DNA of 64,000 bases from Cladobotryum mycophilum (lineage: Eukaryota > Ascomycota > Sordariomycetes > Hypocreales > Hypocreaceae). This document shows positions 1 through 10,949 of this stretch, piece by piece; within the stretch, counting starts at the first letter, position 1, and each line of letters starts with the position of its first letter. The position numbers and the translations under genes were made by a program. The notes beneath the pieces are model-generated. The model saw only the letters and a program-made list of their open reading frames with translations. It made no database searches and was not told the origin of the DNA. The DNA lies in assembly GCA_036429605.1 (NCBI GenBank), contig CM071591.1, positions 806,001-870,000 on the forward strand. Direction: 5' to 3'.

Positions 1-1438
1 CCCTCCTTCTCCTCCTCCTCCAGACCCGGCGTTTCTGCTCATAGTCGGAAAGTAACTTATTCCAGGAATTCAATGGCAAGCCATGGATCTCTCCAGCCAA
101 GACTTGGTGTCACTGGTCCGAGCAGGGCAGCAGCCAAAAACATGTCAAACAGCTATTACTAGTTGTATTCGATGAGATGTAGGTCCGGAACTACAGGCTT
201 CTGGGTTACCAGGGTCTTGGAATTAGCTGCAACCGGACAGTGGGGGTTTGGCTTGGGCTGCTGGCAAGACAAGCATCCCAGTCATGGGCGTGGGATGGTG
301 TCGACACCAACGCACGAAATGCGGCTCTCTTACTGGTGAGGCGCTTCCTTGACTGGAGACGAGCTCCCAGCTTGCAAGGCCCGTCCGATCTGCCCCCCTT
401 CAAGTCCACCGTGCCATGAATGGGCCTATTGGTCCATAACCCCCCCCCCTACCCAGAGGCACATGTCAGAAAACACCTCAAGGGTCTCGGTCACTTATAA
501 CGGGCACTGCAATACAATGCTACCTACTCGTACATCTGTCTTTTAGGTGGGCGTGAGCGTGAGCGTGGGTGTGGAATGGATGGATGGATGGATGGAGATG
601 AATGGTCTCCAGTCCGTCTCTCCAATCTTGTCTCATTTCGCCGATGCGCGGAGAAGAGAGGCGAGACCCCTCCTTGTCCACCCGTTCTTGTTCCTCTGAT
701 GTCAGTTAAAATGCTACCCTCATAATAATACTTGTACATACACGCTGATGCAGGGTTGAAGGGGGCCATCTCTGCTGGATCTCCGACCGAGCACGTCACA
801 AAGGTTTCTTACTCCCTTTGCATTGAACCAATAGCAGAGGAGATATTGGGACCGGGCGTCCCCGGAACGAGATCTGGCCACACGGTAACGTGCTGGAATA
901 TTACCTACTACCTCCAGGGCTAGTCTAGTACATACATCCATACTTGTAGTACTAACCTGTCCCGTTTTGCTTCAGCACGGCCCAGACGCCCTACGTAATA
1001 AACTCAGACAAGCATATCTGGGTCTTACTCGACTCGGTACAGATGTATCGATTACCCTTAAAAATGATAATATTACCCCCATAAAACCATCTGATTACTC
1101 TAGAATTATGTGAAGTTTTGGTATGCGCAAAGGCATTAAGATTCTAATTGATAATGAAAGTTTAGTTATTGGTCCTATAGGTTCTCGTCCAGTTGATGCC
1201 CAGATGGATACCTAACCTAAACACTCGTTGGTCGGATTTGTAGAATGGGGGACAAGGAGGAGGGTATGTTGTGTTGGTTGCCCCCCCCTTCCCTTTCTCT
1301 CACATTATTCATCTCATCATCTCACTCACATCTCACCACCACGTCCATACTACAGTCAGTAAGTCTCACTGCCTTACGTCGCTTTCCTCATCTGCTCCTC
1401 TTTTCTACCCTCCATTGTCACAAGTAATTCTCGCCACC

Positions 1439-1660
1439 ATGTTGGGTCTAGTGAACGCTCAGGTCTCATTAATAATTCAAGGAGGGATCGATCCAGCCGG
1501 CCATTGCTTCGGACGCGAGCCCTTTCTCCGGGCTTATCCTACTGTGATCAATTCGGTTTGCTGTACAGCTTGTGTAAGAGAAATTCTGATGGAGAGCAGC
1601 CGCCACGTCTTCCGAATCCGGGACAGCTTCCACTTTGAACCCCACATTCATCAATATTGA
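1439..1660 (+). CDS. Possible small protein, unrecognised (73 codons)
   Basis: An ATG at 1439 sits in a near-ideal context (GCCACCATG) and follows about 150 bases of pyrimidine-rich sequence of the kind that precedes real fungal starts. It opens a 73-codon frame ending in TGA at 1658-1660. The protein begins MLGLVNAQVSLIIQGG and contains a CCTAC stretch. I recognise no domain, and there is no clear signal peptide or membrane segment. It could be the first exon of a spliced gene, but no convincing downstream exon was found. It may equally be a chance frame. Confidence 0.2.
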   Translation: MLGLVNAQVSLIIQGGIDPAGHCFGREPFLRAYPTVINSVCCTACVREILMESSRHVFRIRDSFHFEPHIHQY

Positions 1661-3969
1661 ACAAGGGCTATCCTGGTCGGAGATGGAACCAAGTCCAGGC
1701 AGCGGCAGGGTATGCACATGAGGGATCTATGGCTAGCACCTTGGAGCTTAGATGCGCCGCCAATCAACGACGACCGTTTTCCAACCCTCTGGCCGATGTC
1801 GCGCAAAAGCATGCCTTTGACGACAAGCGACAGGACCCTAGGCCTAATTGTTAGTTGGTTTCGGGAGAAAGAATATGCACGGCCCAAGTGAGAGCTTGTC
1901 TAGGACAAGGTGCCCATTTCTATGGGGCTACCATACATAATTGTTCTCTGGTCTTGAATAGTGAGTGGTTGGGGAGTCTGGGACTCGCTACGGCAAGCCT
2001 CCAGTAAGTCCTTGGTTGGTCAATGAAAACGTGTTCAGTTGTGGTTATATTAACTGGCATACGAGTACCTACCAAGAAAGGTCGTCTGCAGCCCCTGCCT
2101 GCAAGATGGATGCGAAACCAGGTGTGCGCAATGCAGGCAAGGGTATGTTGAGCTGCAGCGCGTTATTTCATCTGCGCCAGCGGCGCCATCCAATATGTTG
2201 AGAACAGAGAGAAAGGACACTTGGGCTGGTTGACAGTTCAGCCGATGAGAACAACAATGTTTTGCCCCTACGCGCGCATCTGCTATACCAGATTGTTAAC
2301 CAGAACAGCTGTGACTCACCACTCGTTCACAAACAAACCAGCTTCCTCATATTACACATCCAAAGATGTCATTTCGTGTTACAAGCAACGTGATTCGCAT
2401 ACGACCCATCGGCCCATTCCTGCATGGTGCTACCTCGGCCACGCTCACCCAAAAAATCGACATCATAAAACGGCTTCCACAGCCAATCACGACTCTTGCC
2501 GCAGAAGATTGAATCCTTATCTCAGGCCAACCACGAATGCCGGCCCGTCGCCCGAATCTTGACGCTATCAGTAGTGCAATACTGTAGTTTCAAACCCTCC
2601 AACCACCGGTGCCATCTGCTAATATAGGTCTTGCGACTTTGGCCTGGTTGTTCGTTGCTATTCGGGTACCTTGCCTTGCATGTCAAAGGTTACAGTCACA
2701 CACAAGGCCGAGGTAACGTGCATTTACTTGATGGTGGTAGCGGTACGTGTCTCTGGGTTGACTACCTAGTACGCAATACGGAGCTTGGGGTACGTTCTCC
2801 CCATTATCACGACCGTAGATGCTAGAGAGGCTGAAGAATGCATGAAGAGCAGCACATATTCACGCTATAAATTTAGTCGACGACCTTCCAGCAAATCTTA
2901 AATCAGGAAAGGCTTCATTCTCCAGACGCTGATGAGAAAGCACCAGTGTCTATGGCTCCGCTGTCTCGGACCAGGGCTTATTTATCCCGAATGGGCAACG
3001 GGACAAGGGTTCGGACCAGTCCCAGACCCAGATCTCTGGTGAACCCCATCGCAAATGAAACGAACGCATTATAAATACCATGACGCGGAGCTTCTGCAAC
3101 GACGGCAGCACGCGAGGTGCAACGTCAGAAAGGAACAAAATGTCCCGATGGTCTGACCGAAGTCGGCAACCAACGTACATCATTTGCCGCTGCAGTCGAC
3201 AACTTGAAGCGAATTTCGACCCAAAATGGAAAGTCTTCCGTTGCCTCCCGTACGACTCTGTGCAGCGGGACTGCATCTGACGCGAAGCAAGATGGTGATT
3301 TAGACTTGGCATGCTTCTCATACGGAAGCTCTAAGCGGCGGATTATCCGGTCTCTCGTAACTTTACCCGACTGTTTGCCCGAGACTCAGAGCCACTTTAC
3401 CACACCGAAGACGGACTTGTAAGAAAATGCCCCGCCTGCTCAACGCCATCCTCCTGTGGTGCGGTGATAATCTGTGATGGCGGTTCCGAAATATTCCGAT
3501 GTGCATTAAGCTCCTTGAAGATTAATGCGAAATGAGCGCAAACGCCCCCCACGAGCTTTTCCGCGGGGGGTTGTCTTCAAACATACCGACGACGAAAAAA
3601 AATCCACAAATACGATCAGCTCATTTTCATATTAATGGCTGGGTCTTGGATCATCTTAATGCCTCTCCTTCATGGTTACAGTTGAAACATCAGCATCCCC
3701 CACTCCGTTCCTCTCATTCTGGCATCAGGTGGGGAGCACATTGACCCGAGTTGGCCTTGCCCACAGCCAACCTGAGCTTGGCTGGGACGAAGCAAAGGCG
3801 GGGCAGAGGAGACAGAGGGAATGTGAATCACTCGCTGGAACTCTATTGAAAGCTCCAACGCAGGCAGGCTGGCATGTTGCAGACTCTCAAGGTTGCATCA
3901 GAGCAACTGACAACGTCACCAACCGAAGTTTATCCCGGCATACCAAGTTTCTTCCTCCTGAGGAAAGTT

Positions 3970-3986
3970 CACACACACACACACAC
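3970..3986. repeat. (CA)n microsatellite
   Basis: An uninterrupted run of CA dinucleotides lies in intergenic DNA upstream of APC15. Confidence 0.9.
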
Positions 3987-4040
3987 TGAACATGTCAATC
4001 TGGAGTTTCTCAATGTCGCGGGGTCGACACAAGATCTTGG

Positions 4041-4079
4041 CTAGCGCTTGCTAAGCGCGTCGAGCGCGTTGAGCGCTAG
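4041..4079. promoter_or_regulatory. Inverted repeat with 9-bp tandem GCGCG units
   Basis: The arms CTAGCGCT (4041-4048) and AGCGCTAG (4072-4079) are perfect reverse complements. The spacer and right arm contain three tandem 9-base units that start AGCGC at 4054, 4063 and 4072. The element lies about 180 bases upstream of the APC15 start. The GCGCG cores resemble, but do not match, the ACGCGT cell-cycle box bound by MBF in yeasts, so a regulatory role is inference. Confidence 0.4.
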
Positions 4080-4259
4080 TTGAGACATGGATCTACCTGT
4101 TTTATGCGCAACTCCATGGATCCCTGTGCCGCAACTTGGCTCACTCATCAACCCCTGCAATTGATCAAAGCCAACCAACCACTGCATCAAGTCAAGTGCA
4201 ACGTCTGAACCATCACTCACGACTACTGCTACTACTACTACGACGACGACGACGGCACG

Positions 4260-5437
4260 ATGTTTGCGACATTACCAGATTTTACGCCAAGAGATGTAAG
4301 CTTACTACACGGTTTCTACCATTGGGAATGCCATTTACTGACCGTTATTTCTCTGCGCAGTCATACTCTCTGTGGTATACCTCTTCCAGGAATCCATCCA
4401 ATCCACCTGGAGCCATTGAAAACCATAATGCCGACTCCAACAGCAACCACCAGGGTGCAAACCCACCGCGTCACCGCGCGCATATCCTCGAGAAAACAAC
4501 ACTAGCACGACTTGCCGCGGATGAACAGTACATGCACCGCCGTCGAGTCAATGTGCAAAATTTCGGCAGCACTTGGCTCCGACCACCCGGCGTGCCCAAG
4601 ACACTATACCAGATGCGAGAGGAGAAACGCGAACAAGAAGAACATCAAGAAGCAATGCGCCGAGAGCAACTGGCACAAGAATTGGCAGAAGCCGAGGGTG
4701 GAGTTACAGACGACGGAATGATGGACGATGTGCAGCTGGATGGCGCGCAAGATCTAGATGATGAGATCCCAGACGCAGATAATGACTTTGCGTTGGGAGG
4801 AGATGACGACGATGAAGATGAAGAAGAAGAAGAGGATGAAGAAGAAGAAGAGGAGGAGGAGGAGGAGGAAGAGGAGGAGGAAGAGGAGGAAGAGCAAGGC
4901 GAAGATGATGGGATTGATCAAGGGCCCCAACGAGAGGAGCGACATGATCTTATGGCGGCACGCATGAGAATGTCTGGTGATGTCGTCAGAGAGGCGCTTA
5001 TTCGTGGCGATCCTGGAGGGGATGATATGTACGGTGGGGAAGAAGAGCTCGAGGAGGAGAACCGAGGACAGATGCTTGACGAAGAGGACTTTGCCGATGG
5101 CACATTGGACGATGGTGTCGATATGGATGCCAATCTGGATGATGATATTCCAGAAGCCGAGGGTGGCGGCTACGAGCACACAGATTCTGAGGCCGAACTC
5201 AGCAGCAGCAGCGAAGAAGAGGAGGATGATGATGATGAGGAGGATGGTAGCGGGGTTCAAGATATCAGCTTCGCTCCCAGGGCAGCGCCTCTCGGGCCGC
5301 CTCAATCTCCAACATTGCGCAATCGACTGAGTGCACCTAGATATCGTGCAAGTATCGATCTGAGTGGTCTGCTATCACAAGATGAGAGTAGCTTCATGGA
5401 GAGTAGCCCTGCACAAGGCCGGCGGGGTAGACATTAA
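4260..5437 (+). CDS. apc15: Anaphase-promoting complex subunit 15 (Apc15/Mnd2)
   Basis: This is a small subunit of the anaphase-promoting complex, the nuclear ubiquitin ligase that triggers chromosome separation; in yeast the homologue Mnd2 restrains APC activity in meiosis. The first exon (4260-4295) encodes MFATLPDFTPRD. An intron at 4296-4360 (GTAAGC...GCAG) joins it to SYSLWYTSSRNPSNPPG, the signature start of fungal Apc15 proteins. The region with RRRVNVQNFGSTWLRPPGVP and the following coiled coil (KTLYQMREEKREQEEHQEA) is also typical. The rest of the 370-residue protein is highly acidic, with long Glu/Asp runs (about 4800-4895 and 5210-5245). A longer frame opens from a non-ATG codon at 4136, but the spliced ATG start matches the family much better. 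The gene is convergent with BET1. Confidence 0.9.
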
Positions 5438-6274
5438 AGAGTATGGAGATGGGCTTAATGAACATTGATACCCCTTTAGAATAGACTATTTCTAATAACA
5501 AGCGAGGGCTATGGTGAAGAGGATAGCAGTTCGAACATGGATTTGTATTCACATGCTCGCCTTAGATTGATCTATGAAGTAGCATATTACTCTTCTGCCT
5601 CGACAGTCCCAAGACACAGCTAACTAACTCTGGGGCAAAGAGACATTACCGCTTATATCTTTATATCCTTATTTACACAGCAGGCAGCATTCCACAGCAT
5701 CGGCAACTTGTTGTTAACCAAGCAGACTTTATTACCCTACTTTTCTCAGCATCGCTGCTGTATGCGATGGATCCATGATTCACGCTCATGGAGCCCTTTA
5801 TCTCTCCCCCGTCTCTCAGGGTAAACTGATTTGGGTTCAAGGGTGGCTTTGTGCGCAAAAAGTCATTTTTGTAACAGTCTCAGAACACCAACGACACCCC
5901 CATAGACCAAAAAGCTCGCACATACAAGGTTATCCGTCGCATATAGACAAAAAAAACAATACGTAGCAGTCATTCAACTCCTTCAACGCCAGTCCAACAT
6001 GCATGCTCTACACGCTCCTAGGGTAAAAACAAAAACAACAAAAAAACGGTTGTCTATCATCCACCGCCCAAAACAACAGTTGACTAACCCCTTCCCTCTC
6101 CCCCTTCGTTGTGAAGTCATTACAGTGTGAACATGCTGCCCGCTTGAAAAGAAGAAAATGGGGAATAGATACCGAAGAACAAGGTTCGCCGTAATTTGTA
6201 AACAAAGAAACGCTCGCCCATAAAAAGTATAAAGAGGTGTGTGTGTGTGTGTGTAACCGGCGGGCCAGGGGGGC
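5438..6274. other. Convergent intergenic region (3' ends of APC15 and BET1)
   Basis: About 840 bases separate the stop codons of two convergent genes. It should hold both 3' untranslated regions. A (GT)n run lies at its right side. No gene was seen. Confidence 0.7.
6237..6254. repeat. (GT)n microsatellite
   Basis: A pure GT dinucleotide run lies just downstream of the BET1 stop codon, probably in its 3' untranslated region. Confidence 0.9.
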
Positions 6275-6907
6275 TTAGAATAGCCAGACGTAGGTAAAGA
6301 GCAGAGCGACCGCGGCGAAGAATAGGAGCCACCATTTCCAGCTTACGCCGGAGCGCTGAGCCATGATGAGCATGCGGTTCATGGTGCCCCGGAGGCGCAG
6401 GCGTGTGGAATCAAAGGAATCGTTCATTTTCTCGGCGAGAGCGGAAGATTCGCGGATTTCGTCACCGATCGCTGCCGTCATCTACAATATCCCCATAACA
6501 AAAAATATGGTTAGAAACTGGCCTTGTCGCAAGAGGGGAGGGGCGGGAGGTAGGTAGGGAAATGTGACTCACGTCCTTGAGGACCTTGACCTTGCCTAGG
6601 ATACCGGCTACCTGCTCGTCGTTCTGGCTCTCTAGCTCGTTGAGCACCGCATCGCTGTACTGGCCCTTCTTGTTCGGTGTCGCGGTCCGGTACGCATGGT
6701 TGTCGAAACTGGGGCTTCCGCTGGATGCGTAGCCATATCCACCACCTGCACCACCACTGCCGCCGCCGTAGCCGTATCCTCCTCCAGCGCCCGCGGCGGT
6801 GGAGGGACTGGCCCCCCTCGCCTGGATTGATCGCCCGTGTAGCCTGCGAACAGAGCGCTGCGCGAGTCGCGCTGATGGAGGGACGAGGCGCCAAACCTGG
6901 TTGTCAT
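6275..6907 (-). CDS. bet1: BET1-type Qc-SNARE, with an apparent 1-base frame break
   Basis: Bet1 is a tail-anchored SNARE for ER-to-Golgi vesicle fusion. Exon 1 (6907-6573) starts MTTRFGASSLHQRDSRSALF, the conserved fungal Bet1 N-terminus, then has a GGYGYGGG-rich linker and the start of the SNARE motif (AVLNELESQNDEQVAGILGK). An intron at 6482-6572 (GTGAGT...TAG) joins KVLKD to MTAAIGDEIRESSALAEKMN. The C-terminal anchor is WKWWLLFFAAVALLFTYVWLF in two halves around VAL, ending at the stop 6277-6275. The two parts of exon 1 are in different frames. The shift falls in a run of six C at 6812-6817, and one extra C would restore a 180-residue protein. Exon 1 is 335 nt, one short of a multiple of three. 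This is either a sequencing error or a real inactivating change; since the gene is normally essential, I favour error. Confidence 0.88.
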
Positions 6908-8314
6908 GATGCCAACGGTTAATTGTAGGGTCCCGAATAATTGTTTTTTCCTTCTTTTCCTTTAAAATACAAGAAGAAGAGATGGTGCGAGAAGTCGCAA
7001 GAGAAACCGGGGAGGAGTTTAAAGAGGGAGGATTATGCGAACCTTTGCGCCATGGTGGGATGTAGTTGGCCACGTATTCAGGTCTTACCCAACCTAGAAG
7101 CTCGAGGGAAAAAAAGGGATCTGGGATCTGGATCTCGGAGAAGACCTAAAAAAATAAAAAAAAAGGTTTCCCGATTGAATGGGCGCACCCCTCACGTGAG
7201 ATTTGCAAAAAAAATGGGAATCTTTAAAAGTTTGAATAACCCAGTGCAACTAAAATTGATAGTGACGGGTTGTTGGATTAGAAAATGGCAGAATAATATT
7301 GCGAACAATTGGAATGGAAGGGAAATGAAATAGTGAAAGAGTGCAATACCCGGGGGGCGGATGATACTTTGAAGAAAGTATTAATTAAGCTACAAGTTTG
7401 CCCCTTAAAAAAAAACCTTGCATGAACTTGGTGTTATTATAAGGGAGCAAGTGGGAGCAAATTACTTTGGCCGCTCGGTTGATGGTAGTAAAAAAAATGT
7501 TATTTTGACTGTTTCTCTATCTATTACTTGTAGGTAGGTGTCCATACTCCGCAGATTTGCTCTTATTGCTCTAGATTTTGTCTTGCATCTTTTTAAACCC
7601 AATCGTTCTGATAGGCTTTGTTTGTTTGCCCTCCTGCAAGACGGCCTCTCTGTTGTTTAGCCTCCTGTGCCATTGCTCGAAGCGATTTTCCCAAAAAAGG
7701 GGGAGGGGGAGGGGTATCAAGGTAGGTTGGTCGTCTGATCGTAATTGCACATACTTGTAAGAATGTAGAAACAGTAAAGAAAGCCTTGGTTCCAAAGCAG
7801 CCTTTTTTTCTTGCGTAAAAGATTGACGAATGAATGAATACTCCCCCTTTTTTATTGCAGCTCTCTAATAGGCTGAAGCGGATGGAGACCCCTTCTGAAG
7901 GCTGTGGAAGCAGCTTGTTGGTTGAACCGCTGAAGCATCCAAGGATCCAATTTATAGTGGGGTTGCAAGGCCGTCACCGCATCATAACAACAGCAACTCG
8001 CGTAGCAAAAGAGTCGGAACGAATTCTGCCATCGAGTCTTGGGGATCATCTAGGGTGTTGCTTCACGTTTTTTTCTTCAATGCACATCATCCAGTGAGAC
8101 GTGTGTTTTGGGTAGGGAGGGGAGGAGTTTTGTTGGTGCTGTTTATTTGTATGTGCTATCGACATCAAAACCAGGACGCCTAAAAAAAGATCAAGCAAGA
8201 GGAGCGAAACGCGTTTTTCGGTCCCTACATCTCAAATTTCAAGGCAAAATAGCACCCATGCCGCCCATACGGGCCTTTCCTGCCCCCCCCCAAGGCAGGC
8301 CTCACTCGCATCCC
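6908..8314. other. Intergenic region between CHZ1 and BET1
   Basis: This stretch should contain the BET1 promoter and the CHZ1 3' untranslated region. It is rich in A and T homopolymers. I saw no frame with family resemblance. One copy of the recurrent TACTTGTA motif lies at 7752-7759. Confidence 0.6.
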
Positions 8315-8776
8315 TTAATCGGCCATCTCGACATCCTCGGCGGGTGGCTGGAAATCATCATCATCCTCCTCGTCCTCGTCTTCAGGTCCGAGATCTTCAG
8401 CGGCCTTGGCGAAGTCAATCTGGGCACCGCGAGTGCGGCGGCCCAAGACGTTGTTGAGGTCCATTGCTTCCATTCCGTCGTCTTCAGCTAGTCACCAGAT
8501 GGTTAGATAAAAAAAATCACTTCGCAGGGGGTTAGGCTTCATAGTTACCTTGCTCGGGCTGTAGTCATGTTAGCTTAAGCTCTACAAGTATGGGTAGACT
8601 GTGTGATTTCATGTACATACCTCGGCCTCCTCCTCATCTTCATCATCGTCATCGTCGTCATCTTCCGTGGGGGCAGCATCATGAACATCCTCAGCAGCCT
8701 TTTCCTTGCCCTTGCTCTCAGCAAAGGTCTCCTCGGGAGCATCATGAGGGTTGGTCATCTCGTGTTCGTCAGACAT
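8315..8776 (-). CDS. chz1: Histone H2A.Z chaperone Chz1
   Basis: Chz1 is a small, acidic, disordered nuclear chaperone that delivers H2A.Z-H2B dimers for exchange into chromatin. The gene has three exons. Exon 1 (8776-8621) encodes MSDEHEMTNPHDAPEETF followed by a Lys/Glu stretch and an Asp/Glu run. Exon 2 is only 10 nt (8549-8558, coding CCCGAGCAAG). Exon 3 (8487-8315) encodes the CHZ motif, with GMEAMDLNNVLGRRTRG and IDFAKAAEDL, and an acidic tail ending VEMAD. Both introns (8559-8620 and 8488-8548) have GT-AG ends and CTAAC branch sites. The product is 112 residues, a normal length for the family. Without the micro-exon, exon 3 is read out of frame, so it is required. Confidence 0.88.
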
Positions 8777-9515
8777 TATGATGTATTGTGGAGGTGTATG
8801 CCTAGGTGATGTGTGGAGGATTGATCTGAAGGAGAATTGTTTGGGTGGTGTGTGAGGAGGTAAGGTGATGGTGGCAGGTATAAACTGGAAGGGTGAGCTT
8901 CTAGTGAATGAACGGGCGCTTGGGCGATCGTGAGCTGCCAGCTGCTTTAAGTACAGAGGGTCCTCGCACCAATAGCAGCGCAGTATTCAACTGCATAAAA
9001 CAGTGCTAGTCCTAAAAGACACTAGCATATTTTCAGAGGAGTAATCACGTGATTAGCATGAGTGAGCTTCATGAGCTCTGATGGGAGCCTAACTGGGGCA
9101 ATGAGACAAATGACAGTCTATGAGGCAGATTGTGTAGTATACATAGCAGCAGCAACATATTATCTCTTTACTTATTAGACAAGAATGATATCTATAGGCA
9201 TCTAAAGCTCATAGCCAGCTTGGAAGAATGACTACCGCTAAAGGCAGGTTTGAGGAAACAATGGTATCAACGGCTCAATGGCATGTCCTGCACTTAATAG
9301 CCGTTTGGTTAAAGATAAAGGCCCATGTAACGGTTTACAACGTGGAATGCTAGTTGTAGGCACTGGCGAAGACGGATCTTTCCCTAAAGGAGCTTCAGAA
9401 AAATATACAAGGGAGACAATCCATCGCTTAAGAGATGACAAAGCCGTGGCAGATCTTGAAGATGATGGGAATAATTCGTTATTCGTAATCAGCAGTCCTA
9501 TCGTATTCATCGTCT
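8777..9515. other. Intergenic region between EMC10 and CHZ1
   Basis: It contains the CHZ1 promoter side and the EMC10 3' side. I see no gene. Confidence 0.6.
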
Positions 9516-10149
9516 CTATTTCTCGGAGCCGCCTCCTCCACTCATCGCTATGAACACTGCAATGGCCATCATCCACCAATACCTGTCCCCAAGTTAGTCT
9601 CATGAATATCCGATGTAATAGATGGCATAGCAATTCATACTTTTGTATAAAGGTCTTTTCTGGCTCCTCGCCCACCTTCTTTCCCTCCGGCGAGAGAACA
9701 ATGGGCTTGTTCAGCTCCGGCTGCTTGCCCTTGACCTCCGGCAGCACCACGGCCTGGGGGCCGAAATCTCTTGTCTGACCCGCATCGATCCTCACGCCCT
9801 TGAGCGCTGCGCTGAGGACCTCTCCCTTGATATCGACCGAAAGAATGAGGTTGGGGGAGTATCCCTTGCTGAAATTGTCTACCGAGGCCACCGTCGTCCC
9901 GGAGATCCACTGGGAGGACTTGGGGTCGTAGAGTCCGATTCGGACGAGCTGCGCAGTCTCGGGAATATCGGGCGCTTCGTATGTCACCACCGAGGAGGAT
10001 GTGAGATCGATAGGATCGTATGCGATTTCGGCGAGGTGACTGGGGTCTTCGGAGCCCTCGATGGGTTGGAGGTAGATTTGCGCTGTGCGCAGGTCGGCAT
10101 GGACAAGCACAGCCGCACAGAGGGCCGACAAAAGAGTTGTAACGCGCAT
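9516..10149 (-). CDS. emc10: ER membrane protein complex subunit 10 (EMC10)
   Basis: EMC10 is the lumenal, single-span subunit of the ER membrane complex, which inserts tail-anchored and multi-spanning proteins. The chosen start (10149) gives MRVTTLLSALCAAVLVHA, a good signal peptide; an in-frame ATG five codons upstream would add MSNTT. The lumenal domain has the family pattern YDPIDLTSSSVVTYEAPD and FGPQAVVLPEVKGKQPELNK. An intron at 9583-9640 (GTATGA...ACAG) joins EKTFIQK to YWWMMAIAVFIAMSGGG, so the last 30 residues form the membrane anchor, ending SEK at stop 9518-9516. The product is 191 residues. Reading through the intron gives a long frame without a membrane segment, which I consider spurious. 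The gene is divergent from the agmatine-deiminase-type gene. Confidence 0.88.
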
Positions 10150-10949
10150 GGTAGTATTGGACAAGTAAAACGTTGTGGGAAACAGGCGTGGGCTCTTGAA
10201 ATCCCTTGTAGAGTGGGATTTTGGTCAGGATCTTATCATCAAGATGGAGATCTGTTAGCTCTGGTGTTTGCCCAGTGGAGTGCCTGATAGGTCACTCGCA
10301 CGTGCTGGAACTACGGCAGATTGAGCCTCAACATGATAATATCGCTATTAAAAATAGCCCTTCCAGTTTCAATTTAAAAAAGAAAAAGAAAGAAAAAGAG
10401 AAAAAGAAAAGGCTAGGTAGAAATAAATTATTCAATTCATTTCATATCATCCTTCACAGTCGCATTTGAGCCGATGAGGCTCTTAATTGATTTGTTATCT
10501 GCCTTGGCGGTGGGTGGAAAGAACACAGCCTTGTCTGATCGATCACCCAAGGCGTTGCCATAGGGCGCAGTATTAAGTCCCCCTGAATCCTCTATTGCAG
10601 CAATTTTTTTCGCCATCATGCCGTATTTCAATGATGATTACGAGCACAGTTTGCTTGATTATTGCACAAAAAGGGCATAGTCGTCCTCACCTAATGCGGC
10701 TGTATAGCCAAGGGGTTGTTGCCTAAGTCCGTTGTCAGCCCTTTCCTCATACAAGCTCCCTTCGGAGACGGTATTGCCCAGTTACATGTCACCACTTGGC
10801 AAGGCTCAACCTTGTGCCACTGCTACATCATCCGCAATCTTCTCTGAGATTCCAATTTGTCTTTTTGCTTCTTTCCCATCTGGCTGCCTCTCACTCGGTG
10901 AAGACTGACGGTGTCCTCGGACATTGGTGACTTGGAGGCCTTGGTCATC
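10150..10949. other. Divergent promoter region of EMC10 and the agmatine-deiminase-type gene
   Basis: About 800 bases separate two divergent starts, so promoters of both genes are expected here. A 64-codon frame on the minus strand (10631-10437) starts with ATG and has balanced composition, but I recognise nothing in it. A purine-rich run of A and G lies around 10376-10412. Confidence 0.6.

Larger units (their letters stand above)
1..4259. other. Intergenic region with no confident gene
   Basis: I could not assign any reading frame here to a known family. The longest frames (about 100-130 codons) look like chance frames: they lack good starts, splice structure or recognisable motifs. Three things stand out and are listed separately: a relic-like frame at 997-1215 with one internal stop, a 73-codon frame at 1439-1660 behind a strong start context, and an inverted repeat at 4041-4079 just upstream of APC15. 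A (CA)n run lies at 3970-3986. The right end presumably holds the APC15 promoter. Confidence 0.6.

Noticed and set aside
4754..5305. Long minus-strand frame rich in Ile, Leu and Phe
   Set aside because: It is the complement of the acidic repeats in APC15, which forces a hydrophobic antisense frame.
9238..9640. Read-through of the EMC10 intron giving a 308-codon frame
   Set aside because: The spliced form restores the canonical EMC10 membrane anchor; the read-through tail has no family resemblance.
10437..10631. 64-codon minus-strand frame with balanced composition between EMC10 and the deiminase gene
   Set aside because: No motif, no clear promoter or splice context and no recognised family; length is compatible with chance.
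10911..10949. Upstream extension of the deiminase frame
   Set aside because: It opens only with GTG directly after a stop; fungal genes start with ATG, which is at 10950.
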